From contig JADHWZ010000070.1 of NCBI GenBank assembly GCA_016783225.1, positions 1 through 10,185 on the forward strand: a stretch of 10,185 nucleotides of DNA. Reading direction: 5' to 3'. Below are positions 1 through 6,881 of this stretch, piece after piece; positions within the stretch are counted from its first letter, which is position 1, and every line of letters begins with the position of its first letter. Source of the DNA: Dehalococcoidia bacterium. GTDB taxonomy: Bacteria; Chloroflexota; Dehalococcoidia; GIF9; UBA5620. A program made the translations under genes and the position numbers. The notes under the pieces were generated by a model. That model was not told the DNA's origin. It ran no database searches and saw nothing but the letters and a program-made list of their open reading frames with translations.

Positions 1-59
1 TGGCTCGGCTGTCGAAGGAACTGAGATCCTACGATGGTCTCAGCCACCGAGCCTTTTTT
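1..59 (+). terminator. Nested stem-loop followed by T6, possible terminator or end of a structured RNA
   Basis: An outer 7-bp perfect stem (GGCTCGG at 2-8 with CCGAGCC at 47-53) encloses an inner stem of about 8 bp (CTGAGATC at 21-28 with GGTCTCAG at 36-43, one G-T wobble, 7-nt loop). The outer 3' arm is followed directly by six T residues (54-59). This is the layout of a factor-independent terminator for a plus-strand transcript entering from outside the window, or of the 3' end of a structured leader. The 5' side is cut by the window edge, so more structure may be missing. The same bases also lie in an open minus-strand reading frame, so the two readings compete. Confidence 0.5.
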
Positions 60-143
60 GCCCTCTCGAAGCACCTCCGTCACGAGCTGGCTGCAACCAA
101 AAGGGTCATAACCGACAAGCAGCCTATCTTCACCTATTAGCAT
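1..143 (-). CDS. Possible 5' part of an unrecognised gene, cut by window edge
   Basis: A frame opens at an ATG at 143 on the minus strand and stays open for 47 codons to the window edge, starting MLIGEDRLLVGYDPFGCSQL. It points the same way as the operon ending at 256. An AAGG lies about 9 nt before the ATG, and first codon positions are rich in G, as in real genes. I do not recognise the protein. The stretch VGYDP followed later by LREGKKGSVA faintly recalls the C-terminal part of sugar-type periplasmic binding proteins, but this is only an impression. Against it, the exactly opposite plus-strand frame is also open (3-140), and the strong stem-loop at 1-59 suggests non-coding DNA. It may be a real start, a gene remnant or chance. 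Confidence 0.22.
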   Translation of the reverse strand, partial: MLIGEDRLLVGYDPFGCSQLVTEVLREGKKGSVAETIVGSQFLRQPS

Positions 144-211
144 CGTGACGAGCCTTCGCGTCCTTACCGCGCGTCAAGCCAGTTGCTGTTCAAGTAGGAT
201 GAAAAGCCTTG

Positions 212-232
212 TCAAAACAGTTGTTGTTTTGA
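212..232. repeat. Perfect 8-bp hairpin downstream of the minus-strand operon
   Basis: TCAAAACA (212-219) and TGTTTTGA (225-232) form a perfect 8-bp stem with a 5-nt loop. It lies 23 nt beyond the stop codon of the CoA ligase gene, where a transcript end would be expected for the minus-strand operon. The stem is AT-rich and no T-run follows on either strand, so it is at best a weak terminator or a 3'-end stabilising hairpin. Confidence 0.35.
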
Positions 233-255
233 GCACGGTGCTAATCATATCATCT

Positions 256-1710
256 CTAGTGCCCAGGCGAATGTAGACTAGGCCCATTAAGATGTGACTT
301 AACCTCAGCGTAACGTGCAGCGATACCGAGTGCTTTGGCCGCAGTTTCCAGATTACTAAAGGTGGGGAACCCCAGAGCTTCCAGCGCGCGCGATAGCTCT
401 TCCTTGGCGGACAATTTTGGTCCGTAAATCCAGATCGTCATCGGTTTTGAGACCTGTTGCTTCAGCCGGCGAAACACGTCAGCCGTGTCTTGTGCGTCTG
501 AGGATGAAGCGGCCCAAAGGATGAGCATAGCACAATGCACATTGTCATCCGCTAGCACTGTAGATATTATCGATTCAAGCGCAGCAGTGAAGTCACTAAC
601 GAATGGTGCCACCTGGCCAGCATCAACAGGGTTGCTGGCCAGTCTGGGGGAGATCTTGGCCAGCCTATCATCTGTTACGGACGATAGGTGTGCGACATCC
701 AGTCCGCTCTCTACGGCTGCATCAATTGCCATTATGCCGGCTGCTCCAGAGAGAGTGATAATGGCGACTCGGTTGCCTTTGGGCGACGGTTGGGAGGCGA
801 AGACTCTGGGTATATCCAAGAATTCTTGCCAGGTGTTGAGTCGAACAATACCAGCCTGCTTGAAGGCACTGTCGTAGATCTGGTCAGCCCCTGCCATTGA
901 GCCGGTATGGGAAGCCACGGCTTTGATACTTGCCTCATTCCGCCCCGGTTTGAGAATCAGTACTGGCTTGTGGGCGACTACTTTTCGGGCAACGTCCATA
1001 AAGCGCCGACCGTCCTTTATGTCTTCCAGATGCAGGGCAATGACTTTCGTCTCGGGGTCAGCCGCTAGATACTCAAGGAAGTCGATTTCATTAACGTCGC
1101 ATTTATTGCCGAAATCACACATTTTACTCACAGGATAGGCGCAGTCTTCGAGTGGCAACGCCTGCGCACCGACAATGCCAGTCTGGGAGGCATATGCTGT
1201 AGCTCCTTTCTGGATCCTGTTGTAACCTGTGAAATAAGGTGTGGTCACGAGACCAGTAGCAGTGTCAGCAATGCCTATCGTATTTGGCCCGATAAGACGG
1301 ATTCCGGCATGACGGGCAATATGTACCACTTTCTGCTGGAGCCTGGCTCCTTCTCTGCTTGTCTCGGCAAAACCATCAGATACGATAATAGCTGCCTTTA
1401 TTCCTTTCTGAGCACATTGCTCGATAACCGCTGGCACCACTTGTGAAGGTGTGATGACTATGGCGAGATCAATGGGGGCAGTCACATGGTTGACCGTAGG
1501 GTAGACTGTCATGCCTAGTACTTGGCTATAGGATGGGTTGACAGGGTAGATTGCACCTGAGAACCCGAAATTGCGCAGGTTCTTAATGACACCGTAGCCG
1601 CCCATCCAGCCTTCCCTGAATGAGCCCATTATTGCGACGTTACGCGCCTCAAAGAATATCCCCAGGCCACCGTTCTGCTTGAGTTCCATTGTGCCGTGGG
1701 CGCCCTCCAT
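256..1710 (-). CDS. NDP-forming acyl-CoA ligase, alpha-type subunit (CoA-binding protein)
   Basis: The 484-residue protein resembles the alpha subunit of ADP-forming acetyl/acyl-CoA synthetases (succinyl-CoA synthetase superfamily), which interconvert acyl-CoA with acid plus CoA while making or using ATP. An N-terminal Rossmann CoA-binding domain (about residues 15-155; VAIMGSF near 26-31, IGPNTIGI near 140-147) is followed by two flavodoxin-like ligase domains. The segment ASHTGSMAG places His268 where the family's phosphorylated histidine sits, so it is probably catalytically competent. The ATP-grasp beta domain needed for nucleotide chemistry is absent from the protein and from the visible flank, so a partner must lie elsewhere or the protein has another role. 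The frame is open upstream to 1863, but the family match begins just after the ATG at 1710; an ATG at 1689 is an alternative. It lies 23 nt after the GNAT gene and is the last gene of the minus-strand operon. Confidence 0.85.
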   Translation of the reverse strand: MEGAHGTMELKQNGGLGIFFEARNVAIMGSFREGWMGGYGVIKNLRNFGFSGAIYPVNPSYSQVLGMTVYPTVNHVTAPIDLAIVITPSQVVPAVIEQCAQKGIKAAIIVSDGFAETSREGARLQQKVVHIARHAGIRLIGPNTIGIADTATGLVTTPYFTGYNRIQKGATAYASQTGIVGAQALPLEDCAYPVSKMCDFGNKCDVNEIDFLEYLAADPETKVIALHLEDIKDGRRFMDVARKVVAHKPVLILKPGRNEASIKAVASHTGSMAGADQIYDSAFKQAGIVRLNTWQEFLDIPRVFASQPSPKGNRVAIITLSGAAGIMAIDAAVESGLDVAHLSSVTDDRLAKISPRLASNPVDAGQVAPFVSDFTAALESIISTVLADDNVHCAMLILWAASSSDAQDTADVFRRLKQQVSKPMTIWIYGPKLSAKEELSRALEALGFPTFSNLETAAKALGIAARYAEVKSHLNGPSLHSPGH

Positions 1711-1733
1711 TGTCCTTTTGACTTTGAGTGCCC

Positions 1734-2294
1734 TCAGGCCTGCTTTCGCGGCCTGCTTGGACGGCGAATCTCCATGATTATGAAGCTGTGGTCGCCGCGA
1801 GTCAGCTCGCCGCAAGGGACAAAGCCGCATTTTAGAAAGCACTTCTGCGCCCGGACATTCCAATTCAAGGTCTTGAGATGAATCCTTTCTAGCTTGGTTT
1901 GCGAGAAAACACGGTCCAGTAAGGTAAGTATGGCATCAGTTCCGTAACCCTGGTTCCAGTAGGCCCTGTCGCCAATCATGATGCCTAGCTCGGCATCCCT
2001 GTTGAGCTCGTTTATGTTGAAATAGCTGCAATTGCCAATATGTCTCCCATCTACGGTTTCGATGGCGAGACGGCAACCTGGCCCGGGATGGTGCAACTCC
2101 TCAGCGTAACCCCTCAGGTACTCCTTGAAGGAGCTTGACGTGGGGAGAGCTGCATCGAGCTCGCATAGCTCGGTATCCGTCCGCCAGCCATAATCATTGA
2201 CGGCATCTTGTATGCGTTTTGGGCGTAGCTTGACCTTGTCGCCAACCAATACTGGTGGTCTTACTAGGGCTTTGAAGGTAGAGGGTCTTCCCAA
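1734..2294 (-). CDS. GNAT family N-acetyltransferase (RimJ/RimL-like)
   Basis: The 186-residue protein is a GNAT acetyltransferase of the RimJ/RimL/Acetyltransf_3 type, which moves an acetyl group from acetyl-CoA to an amine, often a protein N-terminus or small molecule. The acetyl-CoA-binding motif A is visible around residues 101-122, with the pyrophosphate loop NQGYGTDA (114-121). The N-x-x-A-x-x-x-x-x-x-x-G-F segment that ends the fold is at 146-158 (NVRAQKCFLKCGF). The early LRPKRIQDA also fits the family start. The start codon is TTG, supported by AAGGAG eight nt upstream, and it lies 31 bp inside the end of the HEAT-repeat gene, implying coupled translation. The substrate cannot be read from sequence. 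Its neighbour is an acyl-CoA ligase-like protein, a pairing reminiscent of fused Pat acyltransferases. Confidence 0.85.
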   Translation of the reverse strand: MGRPSTFKALVRPPVLVGDKVKLRPKRIQDAVNDYGWRTDTELCELDAALPTSSSFKEYLRGYAEELHHPGPGCRLAIETVDGRHIGNCSYFNINELNRDAELGIMIGDRAYWNQGYGTDAILTLLDRVFSQTKLERIHLKTLNWNVRAQKCFLKCGFVPCGELTRGDHSFIIMEIRRPSRPRKQA

Positions 2295-3196
2295 AAGTGA
2301 AGCTCCTTCAACGCAGATCTAGCTGCCTGGCGGCCTCCGGGCTCAGGGTCTTCTGCCAACTCACTCAGGGTTTGTTTGGCTTCATCGCCGCCTATTTCAC
2401 CCAACGCCTTTATGGCTGCTTCCTGAATTTGGCCATCTTCGTCTTTGGTCAGCATTATGAGGTGAGGCACAGCCTCGTCGGCGCCAAGCTCGCCGCAGGC
2501 ATTAGCAGCCTCATAGCGCATCTCGGCTTCAGGGCTAGTGAGTTCGGTCAGCAAAACTGTTAGCCATGCTGTATCGCAATTGCGGCCCATGGCATACACG
2601 GCGCTCGCTTTGAGCTTGACATCATTGCTGTGATAGATTCTCTGTATAGATTCCTTGACTCGTGGCAGACTGAGAGGAGCAATAGCCTCCAGGGCTCGCC
2701 GCTTCACTTCGACTGGCTCCGCCTCGTTATCCAAGACCTCTAGCAAAGCTGTGTATACCTTGTCTGTATGGTACGTGGATAGTCTATCTAGCTCGCCTAA
2801 CAGGGCGAATCTGCCTAAAGCTATGGCTGCTGCTGCTCGGACTTCGGTAGAGGTGTCTTGTTTGAGTGCTCGCAGCAAAGGCCTGATAAAACGGTGGTTT
2901 TCCTCCGGTTCTAAGCCAGCAATTGCCTGGGTCCTGACTGCCTCGTCAGGGTCACCAAGGCCGAATACAAAGGTACTGCTGAAATCAAGTCTAAGGTCAG
3001 CCTCGCTTAGGTGGACAAGGTGAGAGATGACTTGACGCCGCCGCTCGGCATGTGCCTTTGTCCAGACCTCCTTTAGGAAGTCCAGCCCCTCGCCAGTCAG
3101 GTCGGATAGGTAGGCCAATTTAGAATTGACTAGAGGCTTATTCGAGTCGAAGATCTCGGCGATACACTGCTTGTGAGGGGGTGACTCCGCTGTCAC
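2264..3196 (-). CDS. HEAT-repeat protein
   Basis: The 310-residue protein is built of alpha-helical HEAT repeats (PBS-lyase HEAT-like), a scaffold fold used for protein-protein contact. Clear repeats occur near residues 80-95 (DPDEAVRTQAIAGL), 103-131 (STEVRAAAAIALGRF), 160-177, 192-206, 222-250 (MRYEAANACGELGADEAVPHL) and 255-284 (QIQEAAIKALGEIGGDEAKQTL), with a final GGRQAARSALKEL (287-299). No signal peptide, membrane segment or catalytic motif is seen, so it should be cytoplasmic with an adaptor role whose partner is unknown. The start is GTG, directly after the stop codon of the PAC2 gene, with AGGAGG 8 nt upstream inside that gene. Its 3' end overlaps the GNAT gene by 31 bp. Tight linkage makes the PAC2 protein the obvious candidate partner, which is inference. 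Confidence 0.85.
   Translation of the reverse strand: MTAESPPHKQCIAEIFDSNKPLVNSKLAYLSDLTGEGLDFLKEVWTKAHAERRRQVISHLVHLSEADLRLDFSSTFVFGLGDPDEAVRTQAIAGLEPEENHRFIRPLLRALKQDTSTEVRAAAAIALGRFALLGELDRLSTYHTDKVYTALLEVLDNEAEPVEVKRRALEAIAPLSLPRVKESIQRIYHSNDVKLKASAVYAMGRNCDTAWLTVLLTELTSPEAEMRYEAANACGELGADEAVPHLIMLTKDEDGQIQEAAIKALGEIGGDEAKQTLSELAEDPEPGGRQAARSALKELHFWEDPLPSKP
2303..2308 (-). promoter_or_regulatory. Shine-Dalgarno deciding the TTG start of the GNAT gene
   Basis: On the minus strand AAGGAG lies 8 nt before the TTG at 2294, within the final codons of the HEAT-repeat gene. This near-ideal site and spacing is the reason the overlapping TTG is taken as the start. Confidence 0.75.
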
Positions 3197-4009
3197 CTAT
3201 TCGTCCTCCTCGCTATCTTCTTCGTCTTCCTCCTCCTCTTCGTCTGGTGGCCACACAGGTCTCGTGTAGCGGTCGATAAACTCCCCCATAGCTTCAGCGG
3301 CTAGCCTCTTCATTTCCTCCTCTGACTCTCTAGCCAGTTTGGCTAGGTCGGCTAAGTCGACGCCTATGCCGAGGATCTTGGTCAGGAATGTGAGCACGGC
3401 CAATGAGGCCTTTGGACTGGGTATTCGAGTGGCATACGCGGGCACCTCACCCAGCAGGCAGATGCCTTCGATGCCCCTCTCCTTAGCTACTCCCAAGAAC
3501 AGGCCGTTAAGCCCGGCGATTTGAATGTCGCCGCGGAGAACGACATTGTGCTTCTTTAGCTCATCAAGTAGCTTTTCATTTGTGGTTGCCCCCCATACCC
3601 TTGGTTGTTCGGTGTGGTGAATTCGACAAATAGCCGCGGCGCAGGTGTATATCCTCTTGACCTTCAATTTCTGACTAACATCCAAGATACAACCGGCCAG
3701 CTCGTAGCCTTTGAAACTCGGCTGCTCATCGCCAATGAACAAGACTATGTCCCTGTCGGAGTTAGGATTGTGCCAATAATACAATTTACTCTCCGGGAAC
3801 TGTGGGGCTTCCACTACATTACCTTTGACCATAACACCGATGGGGTCAAAGAAATCAAAAGGTTCGATTTCCCCGATCTCTTCAGCATTCAATTTGTCCT
3901 TCAGATAACGCGCCACTATGAGTGCCACGTTTCCGATGCCGGGCCAAGCTGCAATCAAGTCACATGCCTTGGGATGTGGTTCCTTATAGAGCCTGACTGT
4001 ATCTTTCAT
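3197..4009 (-). CDS. PAC2 family protein with polyacidic C-terminal tail
   Basis: The 270-residue protein matches the PAC2 (proteasome assembly chaperone 2, formerly DUF75) family found in archaea and some bacteria. Visible family traits are the AWPGIGNVA loop (21-29), the FIGDEQPS strand-loop (91-98), a GYELAGCILD helix (101-110), AGLNGLFLG and the LLGEVPAYA segment in the second half. The family fold is alpha/beta; bacterial members have no proven enzyme activity and are linked to proteasome or protein-complex assembly mainly by homology. The last 15 residues (about 256-270) are almost all Asp/Glu, an unusual disordered tail. ATG start at 4009, with only a weak GGGA about 8 nt upstream. The gene is preceded by a 140-nt gap after pmbA and runs directly into the HEAT gene. 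No proteasome gene is visible here. Confidence 0.85.
   Translation of the reverse strand: MKDTVRLYKEPHPKACDLIAAWPGIGNVALIVARYLKDKLNAEEIGEIEPFDFFDPIGVMVKGNVVEAPQFPESKLYYWHNPNSDRDIVLFIGDEQPSFKGYELAGCILDVSQKLKVKRIYTCAAAICRIHHTEQPRVWGATTNEKLLDELKKHNVVLRGDIQIAGLNGLFLGVAKERGIEGICLLGEVPAYATRIPSPKASLAVLTFLTKILGIGVDLADLAKLARESEEEMKRLAAEAMGEFIDRYTRPVWPPDEEEEEDEEDSEEDE
3205..3210 (-). promoter_or_regulatory. Shine-Dalgarno of the HEAT gene inside the acidic tail of the PAC2 gene
   Basis: AGGAGG on the minus strand lies 8 nt before the GTG at 3196. The same bases belong to GAG GAG GAC codons for the last acidic residues of the PAC2 protein, so the polyacidic C-terminus doubles as a ribosome binding site. 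Confidence 0.75.
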
Positions 4010-4149
4010 GCGAAATATCCCGCTGATTCCTTGCTGTCACCCTGACCTTGAAGCCATCGCTTTCTGTCATTCCGGAAGGCAGGTCTTGCGGCTAGTCCAT
4101 GCCCCCCATCTGCTGGATGGGTCTGGCGACCTGTCCTCATGTTGCAAGC
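4010..4149. other. 140-nt gap between pmbA and the PAC2 gene, with small inverted repeats
   Basis: This is the only sizeable gap in the minus-strand operon. It holds a perfect 6-bp hairpin, CCCATC (4105-4110) with GATGGG (4116-4121) and a 5-nt loop. Around it are the arms CAGGTC (4080-4085) and GACCTG (4128-4133). An overlapping alternative, GGTC-TGGC-GACC (4120-4131), and a TTCCGGAA palindrome (4070-4077) are also present. No T-run follows a hairpin in either direction and no convincing promoter was found. It may be an RNA processing or attenuation site, or a decayed intergenic repeat. Confidence 0.4.
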
Positions 4150-5454
4150 TTATCCTGACCTCGCGGCCACCGACAAACTGGCGCAGTAGAGGCAGGGAGT
4201 CCGTAGAAAGCCACCAACCCACCTTGACTTCTGCCCCACTGCCTCAAGCTGGCTCAGGACTTGGTAGACATTCCCTGAAACCATGGTGTTCTTCACTCTG
4301 CCTGTTATCTCTCCCCTTTCTACCTTGTATCCTAATAGAACATTGCCAGTGAAGTCTCCATTCAATATGTTACCCTGTTCGGCACCCATCAACTGGTCTA
4401 CGATCAAGCCTTGCCTCATATCTCCTACCATGTCCCAGAAGGGGACATCGCCTTCGCCTATGACTATGGAACTTGGGGATGGCGAAGGCAGGCCACCGTG
4501 ACGGCTACCGTTTCCGGTGCTTTGGGTATTGGCCAGAGCCGCTGTGTGCAGGTCATAGAGGAACTGCGATACCACCCCGTGTTCGACAAGCGGCGTTCGC
4601 TGGCTCGGCATTCCTTCATCGTCACAGGGGTAGCTGCCCACCTGGTAAGGCAGGGTGGCATCATCCCACAAGGAGAGTCTCTTGTCGAACACCTGCTTGT
4701 CCTGTTTATCCTTGAGCGGTGAAGCTCCGTCAAGCACCATCTTGCCATTGAAAGCTGCCACCAGCGGAGCTATGAGCGAGCTGGCGACGCCCTGTGGCGT
4801 GAAAATCACCGGCATCGGCTTGGTGGATATGTTCACGTTCTTCTTGGCTAGCTCCAGTTGCCTGATAACTTCTTCAGCTACCGTACCAGAATCAAGGATG
4901 GGATGGCATGAACTCTGGCTATCACCAACGAAGAGCATATCCTGGTCTTGGACGAGGATACCTTCAAGGCTCAGGTCAAAGAAGCTCTTATTGTAGGTTG
5001 CTTTGCCACCTGCGGTGTTAATCATACGGACGGAAGCGGTGCCTTTGGACACCGATGCCTCGCATACAATATCAGGTGTATGTTGCCTTATTGCAGCTAT
5101 AAGTTGCTCTCCCAACTCTACCATGTCATCGGTTGTCACATCGTCTATCTGCGAGTCGAAGATGTCTATTTGGGGATAGGCTTTTGGGCCTGGGAAATCG
5201 AATTTGGCAAGCATGCCAAATTGACAGGTCTCTACTGCCATGTCGACGAGCGCTTGGGGCTCGATAAAGCCGTCAACTTGCGCAAAGCCAATCCTGCCAT
5301 CTCTGACTAGCCTCAAGGCATTACTGGTGCTTTCCTTGGTCTGGACTTGTTTCAGCCGGTTGGCTTCAAAATTGACAGGAGTCCTCTTGGAGGAGACTTG
5401 AAATACCTCAGCCTGCTCAGCTACCTTCTTGGCTCGTGACAGAATCTCGTCCAT
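4150..5454 (-). CDS. pmbA: PmbA/TldE-type subunit of the TldD-TldE metalloprotease
   Basis: The 434-residue protein is the PmbA (TldE) partner of TldD. In E. coli the two form a heteromeric zinc metalloprotease that opens like a barrel around unfolded peptides, trimming the microcin B17 leader and degrading CcdA; only TldD carries the metal site. Family traits here are the early LRLVRDGRIGFAQV (47-60), the middle domain with ILDSG, the conserved YPCDDEGMPSQRTPLVEHG (275-293), STGNGSR (312-318), and the terminal RWVGGFL. No HExxxH is present, as expected for this subunit. ATG follows the tldD stop codon with no gap, and GGGGG lies 7 nt upstream, so translation is probably coupled for equal amounts of both subunits. 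The length is normal for the family and the protein should be cytoplasmic. Confidence 0.92.
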   Translation of the reverse strand: MDEILSRAKKVAEQAEVFQVSSKRTPVNFEANRLKQVQTKESTSNALRLVRDGRIGFAQVDGFIEPQALVDMAVETCQFGMLAKFDFPGPKAYPQIDIFDSQIDDVTTDDMVELGEQLIAAIRQHTPDIVCEASVSKGTASVRMINTAGGKATYNKSFFDLSLEGILVQDQDMLFVGDSQSSCHPILDSGTVAEEVIRQLELAKKNVNISTKPMPVIFTPQGVASSLIAPLVAAFNGKMVLDGASPLKDKQDKQVFDKRLSLWDDATLPYQVGSYPCDDEGMPSQRTPLVEHGVVSQFLYDLHTAALANTQSTGNGSRHGGLPSPSPSSIVIGEGDVPFWDMVGDMRQGLIVDQLMGAEQGNILNGDFTGNVLLGYKVERGEITGRVKNTMVSGNVYQVLSQLEAVGQKSRWVGGFLRTPCLYCASLSVAARSG

Positions 5455-6828
5455 TCAGTTGCCCCCAACCAAGCAACGGCTGATCCTTATATGAGGACTG
5501 CCATTGGAAACGGGCAGCGGCGCTTGTCCAGCTTTGCCACAGCCGCCGCCCTGATTCATCTTCAGGTCGTTGCCAACGGCGTCAATATTGACCAAAGTGG
5601 TAAAGACATTGCCGGTCAGTACTACCGGCCGCAGCAGTTCAGCTACTTTTCCGTTGCGAATCATGTAGGCTTCACCGGCGGAGAAAGTAAACATCTCCAG
5701 GCTGGTTGTGCCTCCGTACCAATCCTTGGCATAGATACCTTCTTTGATGTCGCTGAGCATCTCTTCAAAAGATGTCGACCCGGGTTCAATGAAAGTGTTC
5801 GTCATCCGTACAATAGGAGCAAAACGGTAGTTGAGAGCACGGGCATTGCCTGTAGGCTTTTCTCCCATCGTGGCGGCTGTTTCTCTGGAGTGGAGTCTGC
5901 TTTCGAGGATACCTTCTCGGATAAGGTGGGTCTTTGTCGCTGGCACACCTTCATCATCATATTGATAGCTGCCACGCAGTCCAGGGACGGCGGCTCCGTC
6001 AACGATATTGAGATGTTTCCCGCCAAATCTTCGGCCCAGGCGCATCAAGTCCTGTAGCCGCTTGTTTTCGTGAACATGGTCGGCTTCGGACAAGTGCCCG
6101 AAGGCCTCATGAACGAAGACCCCAGCCAAGACTGGGTCTAAGATGACGGTATACTCTCCTCCCTTAGCTTGGGGCGCTGAGAGAAGCCTGACCGCCCTCT
6201 GGGCCATCTCTTTCACCTGGTCATGCAGGCTCTCTATGGTGGCAAAATCGCCTCTGCTGCCCATACTTAAGCCGACCTGCTGAACTTGGCCATCGGCGCT
6301 GGCTATAGCCGAGAGACGAAGATTCAGGTCAACTCTACTCTGCTCTATGTAGGTGCCTTCAGAGGTGGCGAGCACAACTTTCTTCCGGCTGTCGTGATAG
6401 CTGACGTTCGATGTTTGAATCTTGGGTGTGCTCAGAATGATGGCGTTGTACTCGTCAAGCAACTGTTTTTTTGAGGCCAGCGGAACGGTCGTTGGGTCCT
6501 TTTTTGTCTCGGCAGTTACTATGTCAGTTACCGGCTCGGTTTGGCTGAACTTGGTGTCTTCCTTGCCGACAAGCCGTGCCTGCTTTACGGCTAGGTCCGC
6601 GTTGTCCCGCAGCTTGTCGACATGGTTGAAGCTAGTGAAGCCCCAGCCGGCTTTGATCAGAGCCCGGACGTTGCCACCAAGACTGGATGTTCTGCTTATC
6701 TCCTCCAGTCTGTCCCCGCGGTAAACAATGCGACTTGCTTGGGTCTCCTCAAACCGAATCTCGACATAATCAGCGTCATGTCCTTTCAGGGCGTCGGCAA
6801 GCCTGTCCCGCAACTTCCCGGTTTCCAA
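5455..6828 (-). CDS. tldD: TldD zinc metalloprotease subunit
   Basis: The 457-residue protein is TldD, the catalytic subunit of the TldD-TldE (PmbA) protease. The zinc site HEAFGH is at residues 240-245 (His240, Glu241, His245), the defining HExxxH of the family. Other conserved pieces are YRGDRLEEIS (36-45), SYQYDDEGVPATKT (287-300), GNARALNYRF, and the C-terminal Gly-Cys-Gly-Lys-x-Gly-Gln segment. The length is normal and no key residue is missing. The start is TTG at 6828; an in-frame TAA lies 12 nt further upstream, so no earlier start is possible. GAAGG lies very close (about 4 nt) to the TTG, while a TAAAAT -10-like hexamer ends only 9 nt before it, suggesting an almost leaderless message. 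It is the first gene of the six-gene minus-strand series and is followed by pmbA with no gap. Confidence 0.93.
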   Translation of the reverse strand: METGKLRDRLADALKGHDADYVEIRFEETQASRIVYRGDRLEEISRTSSLGGNVRALIKAGWGFTSFNHVDKLRDNADLAVKQARLVGKEDTKFSQTEPVTDIVTAETKKDPTTVPLASKKQLLDEYNAIILSTPKIQTSNVSYHDSRKKVVLATSEGTYIEQSRVDLNLRLSAIASADGQVQQVGLSMGSRGDFATIESLHDQVKEMAQRAVRLLSAPQAKGGEYTVILDPVLAGVFVHEAFGHLSEADHVHENKRLQDLMRLGRRFGGKHLNIVDGAAVPGLRGSYQYDDEGVPATKTHLIREGILESRLHSRETAATMGEKPTGNARALNYRFAPIVRMTNTFIEPGSTSFEEMLSDIKEGIYAKDWYGGTTSLEMFTFSAGEAYMIRNGKVAELLRPVVLTGNVFTTLVNIDAVGNDLKMNQGGGCGKAGQAPLPVSNGSPHIRISRCLVGGN

Positions 6829-6837
6829 AGCCCTTCT

Positions 6838-6866
6838 ATTTTAGTCGCAGTCTGGAGCAAAGGCAA
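6838..6866 (-). promoter_or_regulatory. Candidate tldD operon promoter
   Basis: On the minus strand TTGCCT (6861-6866) and TAAAAT (6838-6843) are separated by 17 nt and match the sigma-70-type -35 and -10 consensus at 4 of 6 and 5 of 6 positions. The -10 ends only 9 nt before the TTG start of tldD, so transcription would begin about 2-3 nt before the start codon. Confidence 0.45.
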
Positions 6867-6881
6867 GGCGAAACAGCTAAG

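Noticed and set aside
3..140. Plus-strand open frame of 45 codons ending in TAG, resembling a protein C-terminus
   Set aside because: Not listed as a gene because it is codon-aligned antisense to the other open frame and contains the whole nested stem-loop with T6. Too short and edge-cut to decide.
199..276. 25-codon plus-strand frame beginning MKSLVKTVVVLSTVLIISSL, like a signal peptide
   Set aside because: It stops after 25 codons, overlaps the 3' end of the CoA ligase gene and the hairpin at 212-232, and its AGG lies directly against the ATG. It could be a remnant but is more likely chance.
1711..1863. N-terminal extension of the CoA ligase alpha-type protein (51 more residues, frame open to 1863)
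   Set aside because: It overlaps the 3' end of the GNAT gene, is unlike the family, and the match to the CoA-binding domain begins shortly after the ATG at 1710.
4464..4748. Antisense and alternate-frame open frames inside pmbA, tldD, the PAC2 and HEAT genes
   Set aside because: They are by-products of coding DNA, without ribosome binding sites or recognisable motifs, while the main frames are full-length known families.
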